Source: Actinomycetes bacterium (GTDB lineage Bacteria; Actinomycetota; Acidimicrobiia; Acidimicrobiales; RAAP-2). From it: DNA of 64,000 bases. A model generated the notes under the pieces. It had not been told where the DNA came from. It searched no databases and worked only from the letters and a program-made list of their open reading frames with translations. A program made the translations under genes and the position numbers. Within the stretch, counting starts at the first letter, position 1; the number at the start of each line of letters is the position of its first letter. Shown in pieces: positions 1 through 7,827 of the stretch. The stretch is from contig JAKANY010000007.1 in the NCBI GenBank assembly GCA_021823525.1, positions 1 to 64,000 of the forward strand, written 5' to 3'.

Positions 1-165
1 GGCAGCTTCGGCATCGGCGATGTCGGCTGCGACTTCACCGTCGATGGTGAATGCCCGTCCGACGAGCGGGTCTGGAACGTAGGCTTCGTACTCGCGCCCG
101 CGGTTTTCTTTGCGTGACTGGCCGGTGTAGTCGTTGATCCAGCGGCGGCGGATAACCCGAGACAT
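1..165 (-). CDS. Fic-family protein, N-terminal fragment (runs off the window)
   Basis: The 55 visible codons encode a basic start (MSRVIRRRWINDYTG) followed by YEAYVPDPLVGR and a stretch rich in VAADIADAEAA. This resembles the Fic_N region that precedes the Fic domain in Fic/DOC proteins, which usually transfer AMP to target proteins and can act as toxins or effectors. The catalytic HPFxxGNGR motif would lie to the left of base 1 and cannot be seen. The ATG at 165 has a good ribosome site (AAGGAG) and a TATGAT -10 hexamer about 20 bases upstream. It is the first gene of the mobile-element side, beside the xis-like and integrase genes. Family assignment is from recognition of the N-terminal pattern only. 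Confidence 0.6.
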   Translation of the reverse strand, partial: MSRVIRRRWINDYTGQSRKENRGREYEAYVPDPLVGRAFTIDGEVAADIADAEAA

Positions 166-180
166 GGTTGCTCCTTAGAT

Positions 181-199
181 AGGGTTATCATACAACCCT
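181..199 (-). promoter_or_regulatory. Promoter -10 inside a small palindrome (candidate operator for the Fic gene)
   Basis: AGGGTT and AACCCT arms (181-186 and 194-199) are separated by 7 bases. Read on the minus strand, the spacer contains TATGAT (187-192), a 5/6 match to the -10 consensus, placed correctly for the Fic-like gene that starts at 165. A protein bound to this palindrome would block the promoter. The Xis-like protein or an unseen repressor of the element are candidates; this is inference. Confidence 0.45.
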
Positions 200-226
200 A
201 AATACAGCTCTGGAGTATTTAGGGTT
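194..226 (-). terminator. 12-bp inverted repeat at the end of the xis-like gene
   Basis: AACCCTAAATAC (194-205) and GTATTTAGGGTT (215-226) form a perfect 12-bp stem with a 9-base loop. The right arm covers the stop codon of the xis-like gene (219-221). It could end xis transcription, although no U-run follows. Its left arm is shared with the 181-199 palindrome, so the two structures are mutually exclusive. Confidence 0.45.
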
Positions 227-590
227 GCGCTCCGCCTCCAGCACCGTCCAGCAACCGCTCCAGGGCCACCTTGGGGATGAGGATGCGCCTGCCGATGCGG
301 ATGCAGGGAATCTCGCCACGGGAGACGGCGTCGTAGGCAGTCGCCCGGGAGATGCCGAGCACGACTGCAGCCTCCTCGACAGTCATGGTGAGCCGCTGCG
401 GTGGGCGCTCCTCGATGACCGGCCCGACGGTCCGGCGCTCGACGTGCAGCTCGTCCCACTCGATGACCGCAACCGCTTCGCTGAAGGCATCGGAGTGTGC
501 GTTCCACCAGTCCAACTGGGTGACGGTGATGCGTCCGACCGTCTCGGCGCCAGCAAGCTCGGGAAGGTCGAGGTCGGTCTCGTCGGACAC
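219..590 (-). CDS. Excisionase-like helix-turn-helix DNA-binding protein
   Basis: A 123-residue product. The last 55 residues (from MTVEEAAVVLGIS through SRGEIPCIRIGRRILIP) are a MerR/excisionase-type HTH_17 domain, as in Xis and AlpA proteins, which bend DNA at attachment sites and can regulate the element. The first 68 residues are acidic and not recognised. The GTG at 590 was chosen because it lies 11 bases after the integrase stop codon and keeps the coding-like N-terminal part; an internal ATG at 386 would leave only the DNA-binding domain. No Shine-Dalgarno is seen. It is cotranscribed with the integrase upstream (601-1761), a usual int-xis arrangement. Confidence 0.65.
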   Translation of the reverse strand: MSDETDLDLPELAGAETVGRITVTQLDWWNAHSDAFSEAVAVIEWDELHVERRTVGPVIEERPPQRLTMTVEEAAVVLGISRATAYDAVSRGEIPCIRIGRRILIPKVALERLLDGAGGGAQP

Positions 591-600
591 GAGCCCAGTC

Positions 601-1761
601 TTATGCGCCAGACGGCAGTCCGGCGGATTCCTTCCTGGCGGCGAGCACCTGGCCCATGATGGTGGCAGCAGCCCGGTTCCGTTCCTCGATGGCATGCGAG
701 TACACCCGGAGGGTGAGGGAGGGATCGGAATGGCCGAGGAAGTCGGCGACGGTCCGGATGTCCATGCCAGCGTGGATGAGCTGCGTTGCCGTGAAGTGGC
801 GGAGGTCGTGGAGACGCACGTCGGGTGCTCCGACGGCGTCCCGCACCCGGATGAAGAACGACGTCACGTTGTCCGGCCGGAAGGGCGTCGTCGCCTCGAC
901 ATAGGGCGAGAAGACGAAGGCGTCGGCGGCGAGCGTTCCTCCGGCGTCGGTGATCCAGTCCTCGACCCGCTTCCGGTGTGCCGTGAGGAGGGCGATGCCA
1001 ACGGGGTCGAGCGCGACCTTCCGGGAGCGGTCGGTCTTGGTGCTCTTCTCGGCGAGCCCGCCCCGGGCCACAACGACGGAGCGGGCAACGTCCAGCACGC
1101 CAAGGTCGAGGTTCACGTCGGACCACCGGAGGGCGCACAGCTCCCCCCGGCGCATCCCCGTGAGCGCAGCGAGCATGAGGAGCGGAGCAAGACGGGGATC
1201 CCGCCGTTCTGCCTCTTCGATGACCTGCTGGACGACCTCCACGGCGGGAGCGGTCACCCGTCGGTTCGACACCCGGGGAGGCTTCGCCCGGTCGGCGATG
1301 TTCTCCCGGAGCCATCCCCAGCGGACGGCCTGGTGGAGGGCAGCGGAGAGGATGGCGTGGACGTTCCGGATGGTCTTGGGGGACTTCCCGGCGTCCTTCA
1401 GGGTGCCGTAGAGGTCGTCGAGGTGCTTCGCCGTGAGCTGGTGGAGCTTGATCTTCCCGAGGCGGGGACGGATGGTCCCGTTGACCTGGGAGGTGTAGTT
1501 GCGGACCGTCGTCGGCGAGAGGTCGAGGCGTTCGCACTCCTCAAGCCAGCGGTCGAGGAGCTGGCCGACCGTGACGCCCATGCCGTCGGTGCGGCCAGGA
1601 GCCTGATGGTCCACAAGGTCCCGGAGGGCAGCGTCGGCTGCCCGGGCGCCGCCGTGGAACGTCTTCGAGACCTGGTGGCGCTTGCCGGTCTCCGGGTCGT
1701 AGCCGAGGGATACCCGTAGCTCCCAGACCCCTGGACGCAGCTCGCGCTTCGATCCACGCAC
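601..1761 (-). CDS. int: Tyrosine site-specific recombinase (phage-type integrase)
   Basis: A 386-residue phage integrase family protein. An arm-binding N-terminal domain (about 1-50) is followed by a SAM-like core-binding domain (about 60-160) and the catalytic domain. Catalytic residues are visible: R204 (TGMRRGEL), H318 and R321 (HDLRH), H344 (GHSDPS) and nucleophile Y354 (VYSHA), so the enzyme looks intact. The GTG at 1761 is preferred: TACGAT sits 6 bases before it, the leaderless spacing used by many genes here, and the next in-frame ATG (1866) lies beyond the tRNA terminator hairpin. The gene abuts an initiator tRNA gene, the usual layout for an element integrated at a tRNA 3' end; excision would need the xis-like gene that follows. 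Confidence 0.9.
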   Translation of the reverse strand: MRGSKRELRPGVWELRVSLGYDPETGKRHQVSKTFHGGARAADAALRDLVDHQAPGRTDGMGVTVGQLLDRWLEECERLDLSPTTVRNYTSQVNGTIRPRLGKIKLHQLTAKHLDDLYGTLKDAGKSPKTIRNVHAILSAALHQAVRWGWLRENIADRAKPPRVSNRRVTAPAVEVVQQVIEEAERRDPRLAPLLMLAALTGMRRGELCALRWSDVNLDLGVLDVARSVVVARGGLAEKSTKTDRSRKVALDPVGIALLTAHRKRVEDWITDAGGTLAADAFVFSPYVEATTPFRPDNVTSFFIRVRDAVGAPDVRLHDLRHFTATQLIHAGMDIRTVADFLGHSDPSLTLRVYSHAIEERNRAAATIMGQVLAARKESAGLPSGA

Positions 1762-1767
1762 GTCCGC

Positions 1768-1773
1768 ATCGTA
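1768..1773 (-). promoter_or_regulatory. -10 hexamer TACGAT for a leaderless integrase transcript
   Basis: TACGAT lies exactly 6 bases before the GTG at 1761, with no Shine-Dalgarno between. No clear -35 is seen. Confidence 0.4.
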
Positions 1774-1832
1774 GCGGTGGGATGTGACGGGATTGGTGAG
1801 AATCCGGTGGGACGCAGTCCGGGGCAGCAGAA

Positions 1833-1856
1833 GGGCCGGTGCTTTTGCACCGGCCC
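1833..1856 (-). terminator. Hairpin terminator of the initiator tRNA gene
   Basis: GGGCCGGTGC (1833-1842) pairs perfectly with GCACCGGCCC (1847-1856) around a 4-base loop. It starts 17 bases past the tRNA 3' end. The U-run on the minus strand is short (TTCT), as is common in GC-rich actinobacteria. Confidence 0.75.
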
Positions 1857-1872
1857 TGACCTGCACTTTCTT

Positions 1873-1949
<77 letters not shown>

Positions 1950-1960
1950 GTGGGACACCC

Positions 1961-1966
1961 AGTCTA
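1961..1966 (-). promoter_or_regulatory. -10 hexamer TAGACT for the tRNA gene
   Basis: TAGACT lies 11 bases before the mature tRNA 5' end, the right place for a promoter. No convincing -35 is visible. Confidence 0.4.
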
Positions 1967-1998
1967 GCAGCGACGGCCAGGCCCCGGCCAGCCGGACC

Positions 1999-4956
1999 TC
2001 ACCCCCGTGCGGTCGTGGTGGTGGTCGACCGACTCGTGGTGGTCGACCGACTCGTGGTGGTCTTCGCCGTGCCCGATGCGGAGGTGAGGGCGTTCTGCGC
2101 CGCGACAAGCGCACGGTGCATGGCCTCGACGTCGCTCTGATACTGGCCCAGATCCCCGGCCGCGAGGGCGGCCTGCGCCGCGGCGTAATCGGCGCTGGCC
2201 CGCGCCAGCAGCGCGGAGGCCGACGATCCAGCCGGCGTAGTCCCCGACGACGGCGCCGGCCCGACGCCGCTCACCTCGGCGCCCAGCGCCTTGCTCAGCG
2301 CCCCGGCGAGGGTCGGTGCGATGGCCACCTGCTGGTTGAAGACGGCGATCACGTAGCGCAGCTCGGGAATGGAGTTCGACGTCGACGACACATAGAGGGG
2401 CCGGATGAACAGCAGGCTCTGATCGAGGGGTACCATCAGGTTGTTGCCGAGCAGCACCACCGAGCCGTGCTGGTCGAGCAGCGTGATCGTCTTGCTCACC
2501 TGGGCGTCCTGCTGGATCTCCGAGTCGGCCTGCACCGGGCCGGTCACGACGGTTCCTCGCGGGGTCTCGTAGAGGTAGAGGTTCCCGTAGTCGCTGGGGT
2601 TGGCCGTCGCGATCAGGAACGCCGAGAGCGACTGCACCGTCGCCGAGTTCCCCGCCGGGACGAAGGCCAGCGACTCGAGGAGCTGCTGCTGGTTGGTCCC
2701 GGGCAGCGCGCCCACCTGCAGCAAGGGGCTCATCGGCGACAGCGACGAGGCGATCACGTTGCCCGCGGCGTCGGTGACCTGCGTCTGGGCCAGGGACTGG
2801 CCCGGGGTGCCCGAGCCCGTCGTCGGCGAGACCTGCCAGCCGTCCGAGGCCGTGTAGAAGGCGCTGGCACCCGTGATGTGGTAGCGGCCGAGAACCGCGG
2901 CCTGCACCGAGAAGAGATTGGCCGGGTAGTGCAGGTGGGCCGCGATCTCGGGAGGCATCGAGGACAGTGGCAGGAACATCCCCGGGAAGGCCGCACGGTA
3001 GGCCTGGAGGATGGGGTCCGACGGGTCCATCGCGTAGAACTTCATCTGCCCGGTGTACGCGTTGATGACGACCTTGACCGAGTTGCGCGCGTAGTTGAAG
3101 CTCGAGGGCAGCCCGCCAGCGGCGACGTCGAAGTTGCTGGCGTTCTGGCTGTAGGGGTACTCGCTGGTCGTGGTGTAGCCGTCGAGCACGAACTGCACCG
3201 AGCCGTCGGCGATGACCGCGTAGGGATGGGAGTCGAAGGTCAGGAACGGCGCGGCCTTCTGGGCCATCGCCAGGACGTTGCGCACGAAGATCACGCGGCT
3301 GTGGCTCGTGATCTGGTTGGAGATCAGGAAGTTGAAGTCGTTGAGGCGCAGGGCGAAGGCCAGCCGTCGCAGCACGTTGCCCACCTGGACGCCGCCCGAG
3401 GCCGCGTAGTGGGTCTCGACGGGCTGCCCGGCGTTCTTGCCCTGGTTGACCTGGTAGTCGAGCTCAGGCTGGCGCGTGTTGGCGGCGACCCACCCAGGCA
3501 TGTTGAGCCCGAAGTAGACGTCAGGGTGGGTCAGCACGGGCATCCCGCCACTCGAGACCGGGGGCACGCTCGAGACCACGAGCTTCGGGTTGCCGGTCGA
3601 GTAGTCGGCCGTGTTGGCGGCCACCACCACGGCCCCGATGCCGTGCGTGTACTGGAGGTGGACGTTCACCCAGCTGGGCGACACGAGGTTGGCCGTGTTG
3701 ATCTCGCGCGCGCCGATCAGCACCGGGGTCAGCTTGCCGTTGACGTAGTAGCGGTCCACCCCGAGCGAGGCGAAGGTGTAGTAGGAGCGGATCGACTGGC
3801 GCTTGCGCAGGTTGGCCAGCGCGATGTTGGAGGCCGGATCCCAGAGACGGATGTTCGCCAGGGTCGGCTGGTCCGCCGCGACCTGTGTCTTGTTGATCGT
3901 CGTCGAGCCGGCGAAGGACTCGTAGGCGACGTGCTGGAGGCCGTAGGCCGCGCGCGTCGCCTCGATGTTGCGCTGGATGTACGGAGCCTCCAGGGTGGCC
4001 TGCGCGGGACTCACCTTGAGCGCCTGGAGGATCGTCGGGTAGAGCACCCCGATCACCAGGGCGACGAACATCCACAGCCCCACCGCCACGGCCGGCAGCG
4101 ACCAGCCCCGCGCGCGCACGTTCACCAGAAGGATGGCCGCCGACGCCAGCGACAGGACGATCAGGATCGTGAAGGCCGGCAGCCGTGCGTGGACGTCGGT
4201 ATAGCCCGCTCCCTCGACGAACCCGTTCGTCGAGGTCACCAGAGCGAAGCGGGCGATGACGTAGCCCGCCGCCTTCATGACCGCGATGCCCGCACCGATC
4301 ACCGAGAGGTGCGCCTTGACCCGCGGGGCCACCCGGGGGGCCACCCGCACCGCGCGGATGCCACCGTTGAGGTAGTGGAAGACCGTCGTGACCACCAGCA
4401 CCACCACGAGCGAGACGAGCAGCCAGGTCACGATGAACGATAGGAAGGGCAGCGTGAAGACGTAGAAGCCGATGTCGAGGTGGAACAGCGGATCCTTGGC
4501 GTGGAACGACTGGCGGTGGACGAACAGGAGGAAGTTCTGCCACTGACCCGTGGCGTTGAGGCCCGCGATCAAGCCCATGACCGCGGCGATCAGCGCGTAG
4601 ACGCGACCCGCCCGCGGCCGCACCAGGTTCTGGAATCGGCGCACGACCTCGTCTTCGGGCTCGAAGGTCAGCTCGCGCGCGCCGAAGCGGTCGGTCAGGA
4701 GCAGGTTGCCCCACGCCAGGGCGAAGAAGATGGCGCCAAAGGCGATGGCCAGCCCGACCTTGACCAGCAGGAGCGTCGAGAAGACGCTGCCCAGCCCCAC
4801 CGAGGAGAACCACATCTGGTCGGTCCACAGCACCGCGAGGTTGCGCAGCGACAGGAACACGACGAGCAGGATGATGATGGTGAGCGCCACCCAGAACCGC
4901 CGCGAGAACCGCCCGACGCGAGCGGGGCGTGGCGGGAGGTCCGTCGGGCTGCGCAC
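1999..4956 (-). CDS. UPF0182 family integral membrane protein
   Basis: A 985-residue UPF0182 protein, a family widespread in actinobacteria with no firmly known biochemical role. The first third carries about seven hydrophobic segments beginning with WVALTIIILLVVFLSL, after which comes a large, probably extracytoplasmic part with family features such as the QRNIEATRAAYGL region. The C-terminus ends in a Ser/Thr/Arg tail made by an 18-bp tandem repeat. The GTG at 4956 fits a leaderless start (TAGGCT six bases upstream). In mycobacteria UPF0182 lies beside a PDZ-Lon protein and a DUF2342 protein, and all three occur in this region. Confidence 0.9.
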   Translation of the reverse strand: MRSPTDLPPRPARVGRFSRRFWVALTIIILLVVFLSLRNLAVLWTDQMWFSSVGLGSVFSTLLLVKVGLAIAFGAIFFALAWGNLLLTDRFGARELTFEPEDEVVRRFQNLVRPRAGRVYALIAAVMGLIAGLNATGQWQNFLLFVHRQSFHAKDPLFHLDIGFYVFTLPFLSFIVTWLLVSLVVVLVVTTVFHYLNGGIRAVRVAPRVAPRVKAHLSVIGAGIAVMKAAGYVIARFALVTSTNGFVEGAGYTDVHARLPAFTILIVLSLASAAILLVNVRARGWSLPAVAVGLWMFVALVIGVLYPTILQALKVSPAQATLEAPYIQRNIEATRAAYGLQHVAYESFAGSTTINKTQVAADQPTLANIRLWDPASNIALANLRKRQSIRSYYTFASLGVDRYYVNGKLTPVLIGAREINTANLVSPSWVNVHLQYTHGIGAVVVAANTADYSTGNPKLVVSSVPPVSSGGMPVLTHPDVYFGLNMPGWVAANTRQPELDYQVNQGKNAGQPVETHYAASGGVQVGNVLRRLAFALRLNDFNFLISNQITSHSRVIFVRNVLAMAQKAAPFLTFDSHPYAVIADGSVQFVLDGYTTTSEYPYSQNASNFDVAAGGLPSSFNYARNSVKVVINAYTGQMKFYAMDPSDPILQAYRAAFPGMFLPLSSMPPEIAAHLHYPANLFSVQAAVLGRYHITGASAFYTASDGWQVSPTTGSGTPGQSLAQTQVTDAAGNVIASSLSPMSPLLQVGALPGTNQQQLLESLAFVPAGNSATVQSLSAFLIATANPSDYGNLYLYETPRGTVVTGPVQADSEIQQDAQVSKTITLLDQHGSVVLLGNNLMVPLDQSLLFIRPLYVSSTSNSIPELRYVIAVFNQQVAIAPTLAGALSKALGAEVSGVGPAPSSGTTPAGSSASALLARASADYAAAQAALAAGDLGQYQSDVEAMHRALVAAQNALTSASGTAKTTTSRSTTTSRSTTTTTARG
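2023..2062 (+). repeat. 18-bp tandem repeat in the UPF0182 gene tail
   Basis: GGTCGACCGACTCGTGGT occurs at 2023-2040 and 2041-2058, with four bases of a third unit. On the coding strand it gives a repeated Thr/Ser/Arg pattern at the extreme C-terminus. It is a likely site of copy-number variation. Confidence 0.85.
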
Positions 4957-4962
4957 GCTGGC

Positions 4963-4968
4963 AGCCTA
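4963..4968 (-). promoter_or_regulatory. -10 hexamer TAGGCT for leaderless UPF0182 mRNA; overlaps a stop codon
   Basis: TAGGCT ends six bases before the GTG start at 4956. Its first three bases are the TAG stop of the preceding DivIVA-like gene (4966-4968). No ribosome site is present. Confidence 0.5.
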
Positions 4969-6660
4969 CGGGACCGCGACGGGCAGCACCGTGCAGGCGC
5001 ACCCCGCGTGGAGCGGCGGAAAGGCCGCCCCACTGGGGAACCGCTCACCGGCGCGCCGCTCGCCCGCCGCCGCATCGAGCCCGCACACGTCGCACGGCGG
5101 CTCGCCCGGCGCCGCGAAGAAGCGCACCGCCCGGCCGCGCGACGCGGCGATGACGCCGATATGGAAGGCCCGCCGGGCGGCGTCGGTGCAGAGGCGCTCG
5201 ACGCGTGGGCCGCGCCACTCGCGGTACGCGACGTTCACCCGCTCGGCGGCGTCGCCACTCCCGTCGGCGAGGATGCGCTTGCGCAGCGCCAGCACGATGG
5301 TCACGGCGAAGTCGGCGGCGACCTCGTCGAGCTCGCGGGGGTCGACCGCGTCGCCCGTGACCCCTCGCTCGTCGAAGGCGAACTGGGCCCCCGCGGCCGC
5401 GGCGTCGGCCAGGGCGTCGTAGGCGGCGTCCGCGTAGCGGGTGCGCTGCGCGCGCTCATCCTCGAACTCGCCCGTGGGGGCCGCGCTGGTCGCGCGCAAC
5501 CGCTCGAGCACGATGTTCTGGTCGTCCTGCAGAGCCCTCTTGACCTTGCGCGTGAGCACCGCCAGCGATTCGGCCAGGGCGTCGTCACGCCGTACGAAGA
5601 GCTCCTCGCCGACCGAGCCGGTGGGCTTGGGTGCTGCGGCACGGCGCGCCGCGGGCGGTGGCGTCCCGCGCTCGGCCCGCGTGGCCTGGCGCAGCCGCGC
5701 GAAGATCTCGTTGACGACGTCGCTTCCCGCCGCGTCCTCGGGAGGCTCGGTCGACGATCCGGCCGGCGCGACCGACGCCACGGCCGTCGGCGCGGTTGGC
5801 TCGCCCGCCACCAGGGACGCGGGCTCGGGCGCGGGGGATGCGACCGCCGCGTCGACGACCTCGCGCAGCGGCGTGCCCGCCAGGAGCTCCTCCTCGGTGG
5901 GATCGGGGCTGGGCGCGCGCAGGCGCAGCGCGTCGATCGCGGCGACGCGCGCGGCCTCGTCACTGCCGTGCAGCGCGTCGAGCAGCCGCTCGGACTCCTC
6001 GCGGACGCTCGCCACGTGGCTGGTGAGCGCATCGCGCGCCACGCGCAGCTGCTCGATTTGGAGGTTGAGGGCCTTGCGCTTCACGAGCAGGTCGTTCAGG
6101 ACGGCCTTACGCGCCTCGGTGGCCTGGTCGACGATGGCCCGACCCTGGGCGCGCGCGCGATCGATGATCACCGTCGCATTGGTCTTGGCCGTGTCGACCA
6201 GGCGCTCGGAGGCCAGGCGCGCCTCCCGGTCGATCTCGCCCGCCGACGTCTCGGCCTCGCTGACCAGCGCCGAGGCGCGCTCCTGGGCCTCGATCAGGTA
6301 GGCGGCCCCCCGCTGCTGGCTCTCGGAGGAGAGCTGCGCGGCGCGCTCCTGGGCCTCGGCGGTCACGCGACCCGCCTCCTCGTGCGCCGAGCGCAGGATG
6401 GCCGCACTCTGGGTCCCGAGGGCCGACGTCAAGGTGGCCTCGTCGAGCACCGGATTGGCGGCGCGACGGATGGCGTCGGCCAGCTGGTCCTGCAACTCGC
6501 GGATCTTGTGCTCGAGGTGGGACATCTCGCGCCCAACGGCCTCCAGATGGGTGCGGACCTCGTGGGGATCGAGCCCCCCGCGACGGACCGTCGCGAAGTT
6601 CACCCTGGTCACCTCCACCGAGGACTGGCGGGTCGTGGACAGGATCCGGCGCTCGTCCAT
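4966..6660 (-). CDS. DivIVA-like coiled-coil protein with Cys/His zinc-type C-terminal tail
   Basis: A 564-residue protein. Residues about 17-60 (VNFATVRRGGLDPHEVRTHL...) resemble the N-terminal DivIVA domain that targets curved membranes and cell poles. A long Ala/Glu/Arg-rich coiled coil follows to about 240, then a Pro/Ala-rich linker and an Arg/Ala-rich helical part. The last 42 residues hold C523-x2-C526 and H551-A-G-C554-A-C556, a pattern like the CxxC...HxGCxC tail of phage Mu gpF-type minor head proteins and possibly a zinc site. DivIVA proteins act in polar growth, septation and scaffolding; the role of this version is unknown. The ATG at 6660 is preceded by TAGTGT with a 6-base spacer. 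Confidence 0.55.
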   Translation of the reverse strand: MDERRILSTTRQSSVEVTRVNFATVRRGGLDPHEVRTHLEAVGREMSHLEHKIRELQDQLADAIRRAANPVLDEATLTSALGTQSAAILRSAHEEAGRVTAEAQERAAQLSSESQQRGAAYLIEAQERASALVSEAETSAGEIDREARLASERLVDTAKTNATVIIDRARAQGRAIVDQATEARKAVLNDLLVKRKALNLQIEQLRVARDALTSHVASVREESERLLDALHGSDEAARVAAIDALRLRAPSPDPTEEELLAGTPLREVVDAAVASPAPEPASLVAGEPTAPTAVASVAPAGSSTEPPEDAAGSDVVNEIFARLRQATRAERGTPPPAARRAAAPKPTGSVGEELFVRRDDALAESLAVLTRKVKRALQDDQNIVLERLRATSAAPTGEFEDERAQRTRYADAAYDALADAAAAGAQFAFDERGVTGDAVDPRELDEVAADFAVTIVLALRKRILADGSGDAAERVNVAYREWRGPRVERLCTDAARRAFHIGVIAASRGRAVRFFAAPGEPPCDVCGLDAAAGERRAGERFPSGAAFPPLHAGCACTVLPVAVP

Positions 6661-6666
6661 CCCCCC

Positions 6667-6672
6667 ACACTA
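6667..6672 (-). promoter_or_regulatory. -10 hexamer TAGTGT for the DivIVA-like gene
   Basis: TAGTGT is separated from the ATG at 6660 by six G residues (minus strand), consistent with a leaderless transcript. Confidence 0.5.
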
Positions 6673-6699
6673 CGACCTCACCGGGCGCGCGCCCGTCTC

Positions 6700-7827
6700 T
6701 CAAGAGGCGGTGGGTGCCTGTCGTGGCTGGGGTTTCGCGCCTCCGAGCTGGTGCAGTGCCGCGAGCGCCTGGGCGAGGGTGGTCACGCCGACCACCCGCA
6801 GCCCGGGACTCGCGGCCGCGCGTGCCGTCGCCACCTCCACCTGGGGAACCAGGAAGACCGAGGCTCCCGCACGCTCGACGGCGATGGTCTTCTCCGCCAC
6901 CCCGCCCACATCACCGACCTGGCCCCCCGGAGCGATCGTTCCGGTCGCCGCGACCACCGCGCGACCCGTGATCGGCTGGCGGCTCAGCGCGTCGATGATC
7001 GCCAGGCACATGGCCAGGCCGGCCGAGGGCCCGCCGATGCTCCGCGTGTCCACGGCGATAGTCCCGGGCAACCGGTAGGCCACGCCGTCCTCGACGGCCA
7101 GTCCGAGCCAGGACCGGGCCGCACCCGTGACGCCCGCGCACGTGGGCGCGAGGAGACCCGCCGGCGCGGCCGCCGTGACGAGTCGCAGCGTGCGAGAGGC
7201 GCGCCAGCGCAGCTGCCCGGTCCCGCTGATGCGCACGGGCGCGACCTCGACGCGCAGGCGGGTCCCCGGCGCCACGTCGTGGACCGCGCGCACGAGAGCG
7301 CAGCCCGAGCGCACGGCGCGCCCCCCGACCGCGACGATGCGGTCTCCGACGGCCAGCCGGGCGCGCTGCGCGGGCGAGGACGACGTGACCGCCGTCACGA
7401 CGGCCCCGTCGCCGGCCGCCGGCACGCGCCAGCCCAACGCCCGCAGTGCGGCCACCGCCGCGGCCTGCTTCGAGTCGTACATCTCGAGATACCCCTGGGC
7501 GCCCAGCTCGCTGGCCGGAACGCCGGGGTCGACCAGGTCCGCCGCGCTCACGAACTGCACGTGGGCCTGGAAGTGCAGGATCAGCCACTGCCACGCGGTG
7601 AGCGACTGCAGGTAGACGTCGGTCAGCAAGATGTGCGTGCGATGGGGCGTCGCCGACAGTCCGTGGATGCTCACCAATGGGCCCACCGGACGGGCGTCGC
7701 CCGGCGTGAGCGCGTACTCGGGGAGGCTCCAGGCCTGCAGCGCCAGGACGGCCGCCAGGGCGACCCCCAGCGCCGCCAGCGCCCGGACCCAGCGTCGACG
7801 GCGGCGTGGTGGAATGTCGTCGTGCAC
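6700..7827 (-). CDS. YlbL-like membrane-anchored PDZ and Lon-type serine protease
   Basis: A 375-residue protein. An N-terminal basic stretch and one membrane segment (about 13-32) anchor it. A PDZ domain lies at about 130-200 (TSSSPAQRARLAVGDRIVAV) and a Lon-type (S16) catalytic domain at about 240-360. The Ser-Lys dyad is visible as S268 (GGPSAGLAM) and K313 (GGVAEKTIAV), so the protease looks active. YlbL-type proteins are thought to act in quality control of secreted or membrane proteins. The GTG start at 7827 shares a GTGCAC palindrome with the start proposed for the divergent HEAT-repeat gene. Neighbouring UPF0182 and DUF2342 genes match a conserved actinobacterial neighbourhood. Confidence 0.85.
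   Translation of the reverse strand: MHDDIPPRRRRRWVRALAALGVALAAVLALQAWSLPEYALTPGDARPVGPLVSIHGLSATPHRTHILLTDVYLQSLTAWQWLILHFQAHVQFVSAADLVDPGVPASELGAQGYLEMYDSKQAAAVAALRALGWRVPAAGDGAVVTAVTSSSPAQRARLAVGDRIVAVGGRAVRSGCALVRAVHDVAPGTRLRVEVAPVRISGTGQLRWRASRTLRLVTAAAPAGLLAPTCAGVTGAARSWLGLAVEDGVAYRLPGTIAVDTRSIGGPSAGLAMCLAIIDALSRQPITGRAVVAATGTIAPGGQVGDVGGVAEKTIAVERAGASVFLVPQVEVATARAAASPGLRVVGVTTLAQALAALHQLGGAKPQPRQAPTAS

Noticed and set aside
1762..1866. Integrase start at the ATG at 1866
   Set aside because: It would place the start before the tRNA terminator hairpin and add residues unlike integrases; the GTG at 1761 has a well-placed TACGAT.
4480..7821. Possible long N-terminal extension of the HEAT-repeat protein
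   Set aside because: The extension runs antisense to three real genes and has shadow composition. Only the part after about 7822 has HEAT-repeat structure.
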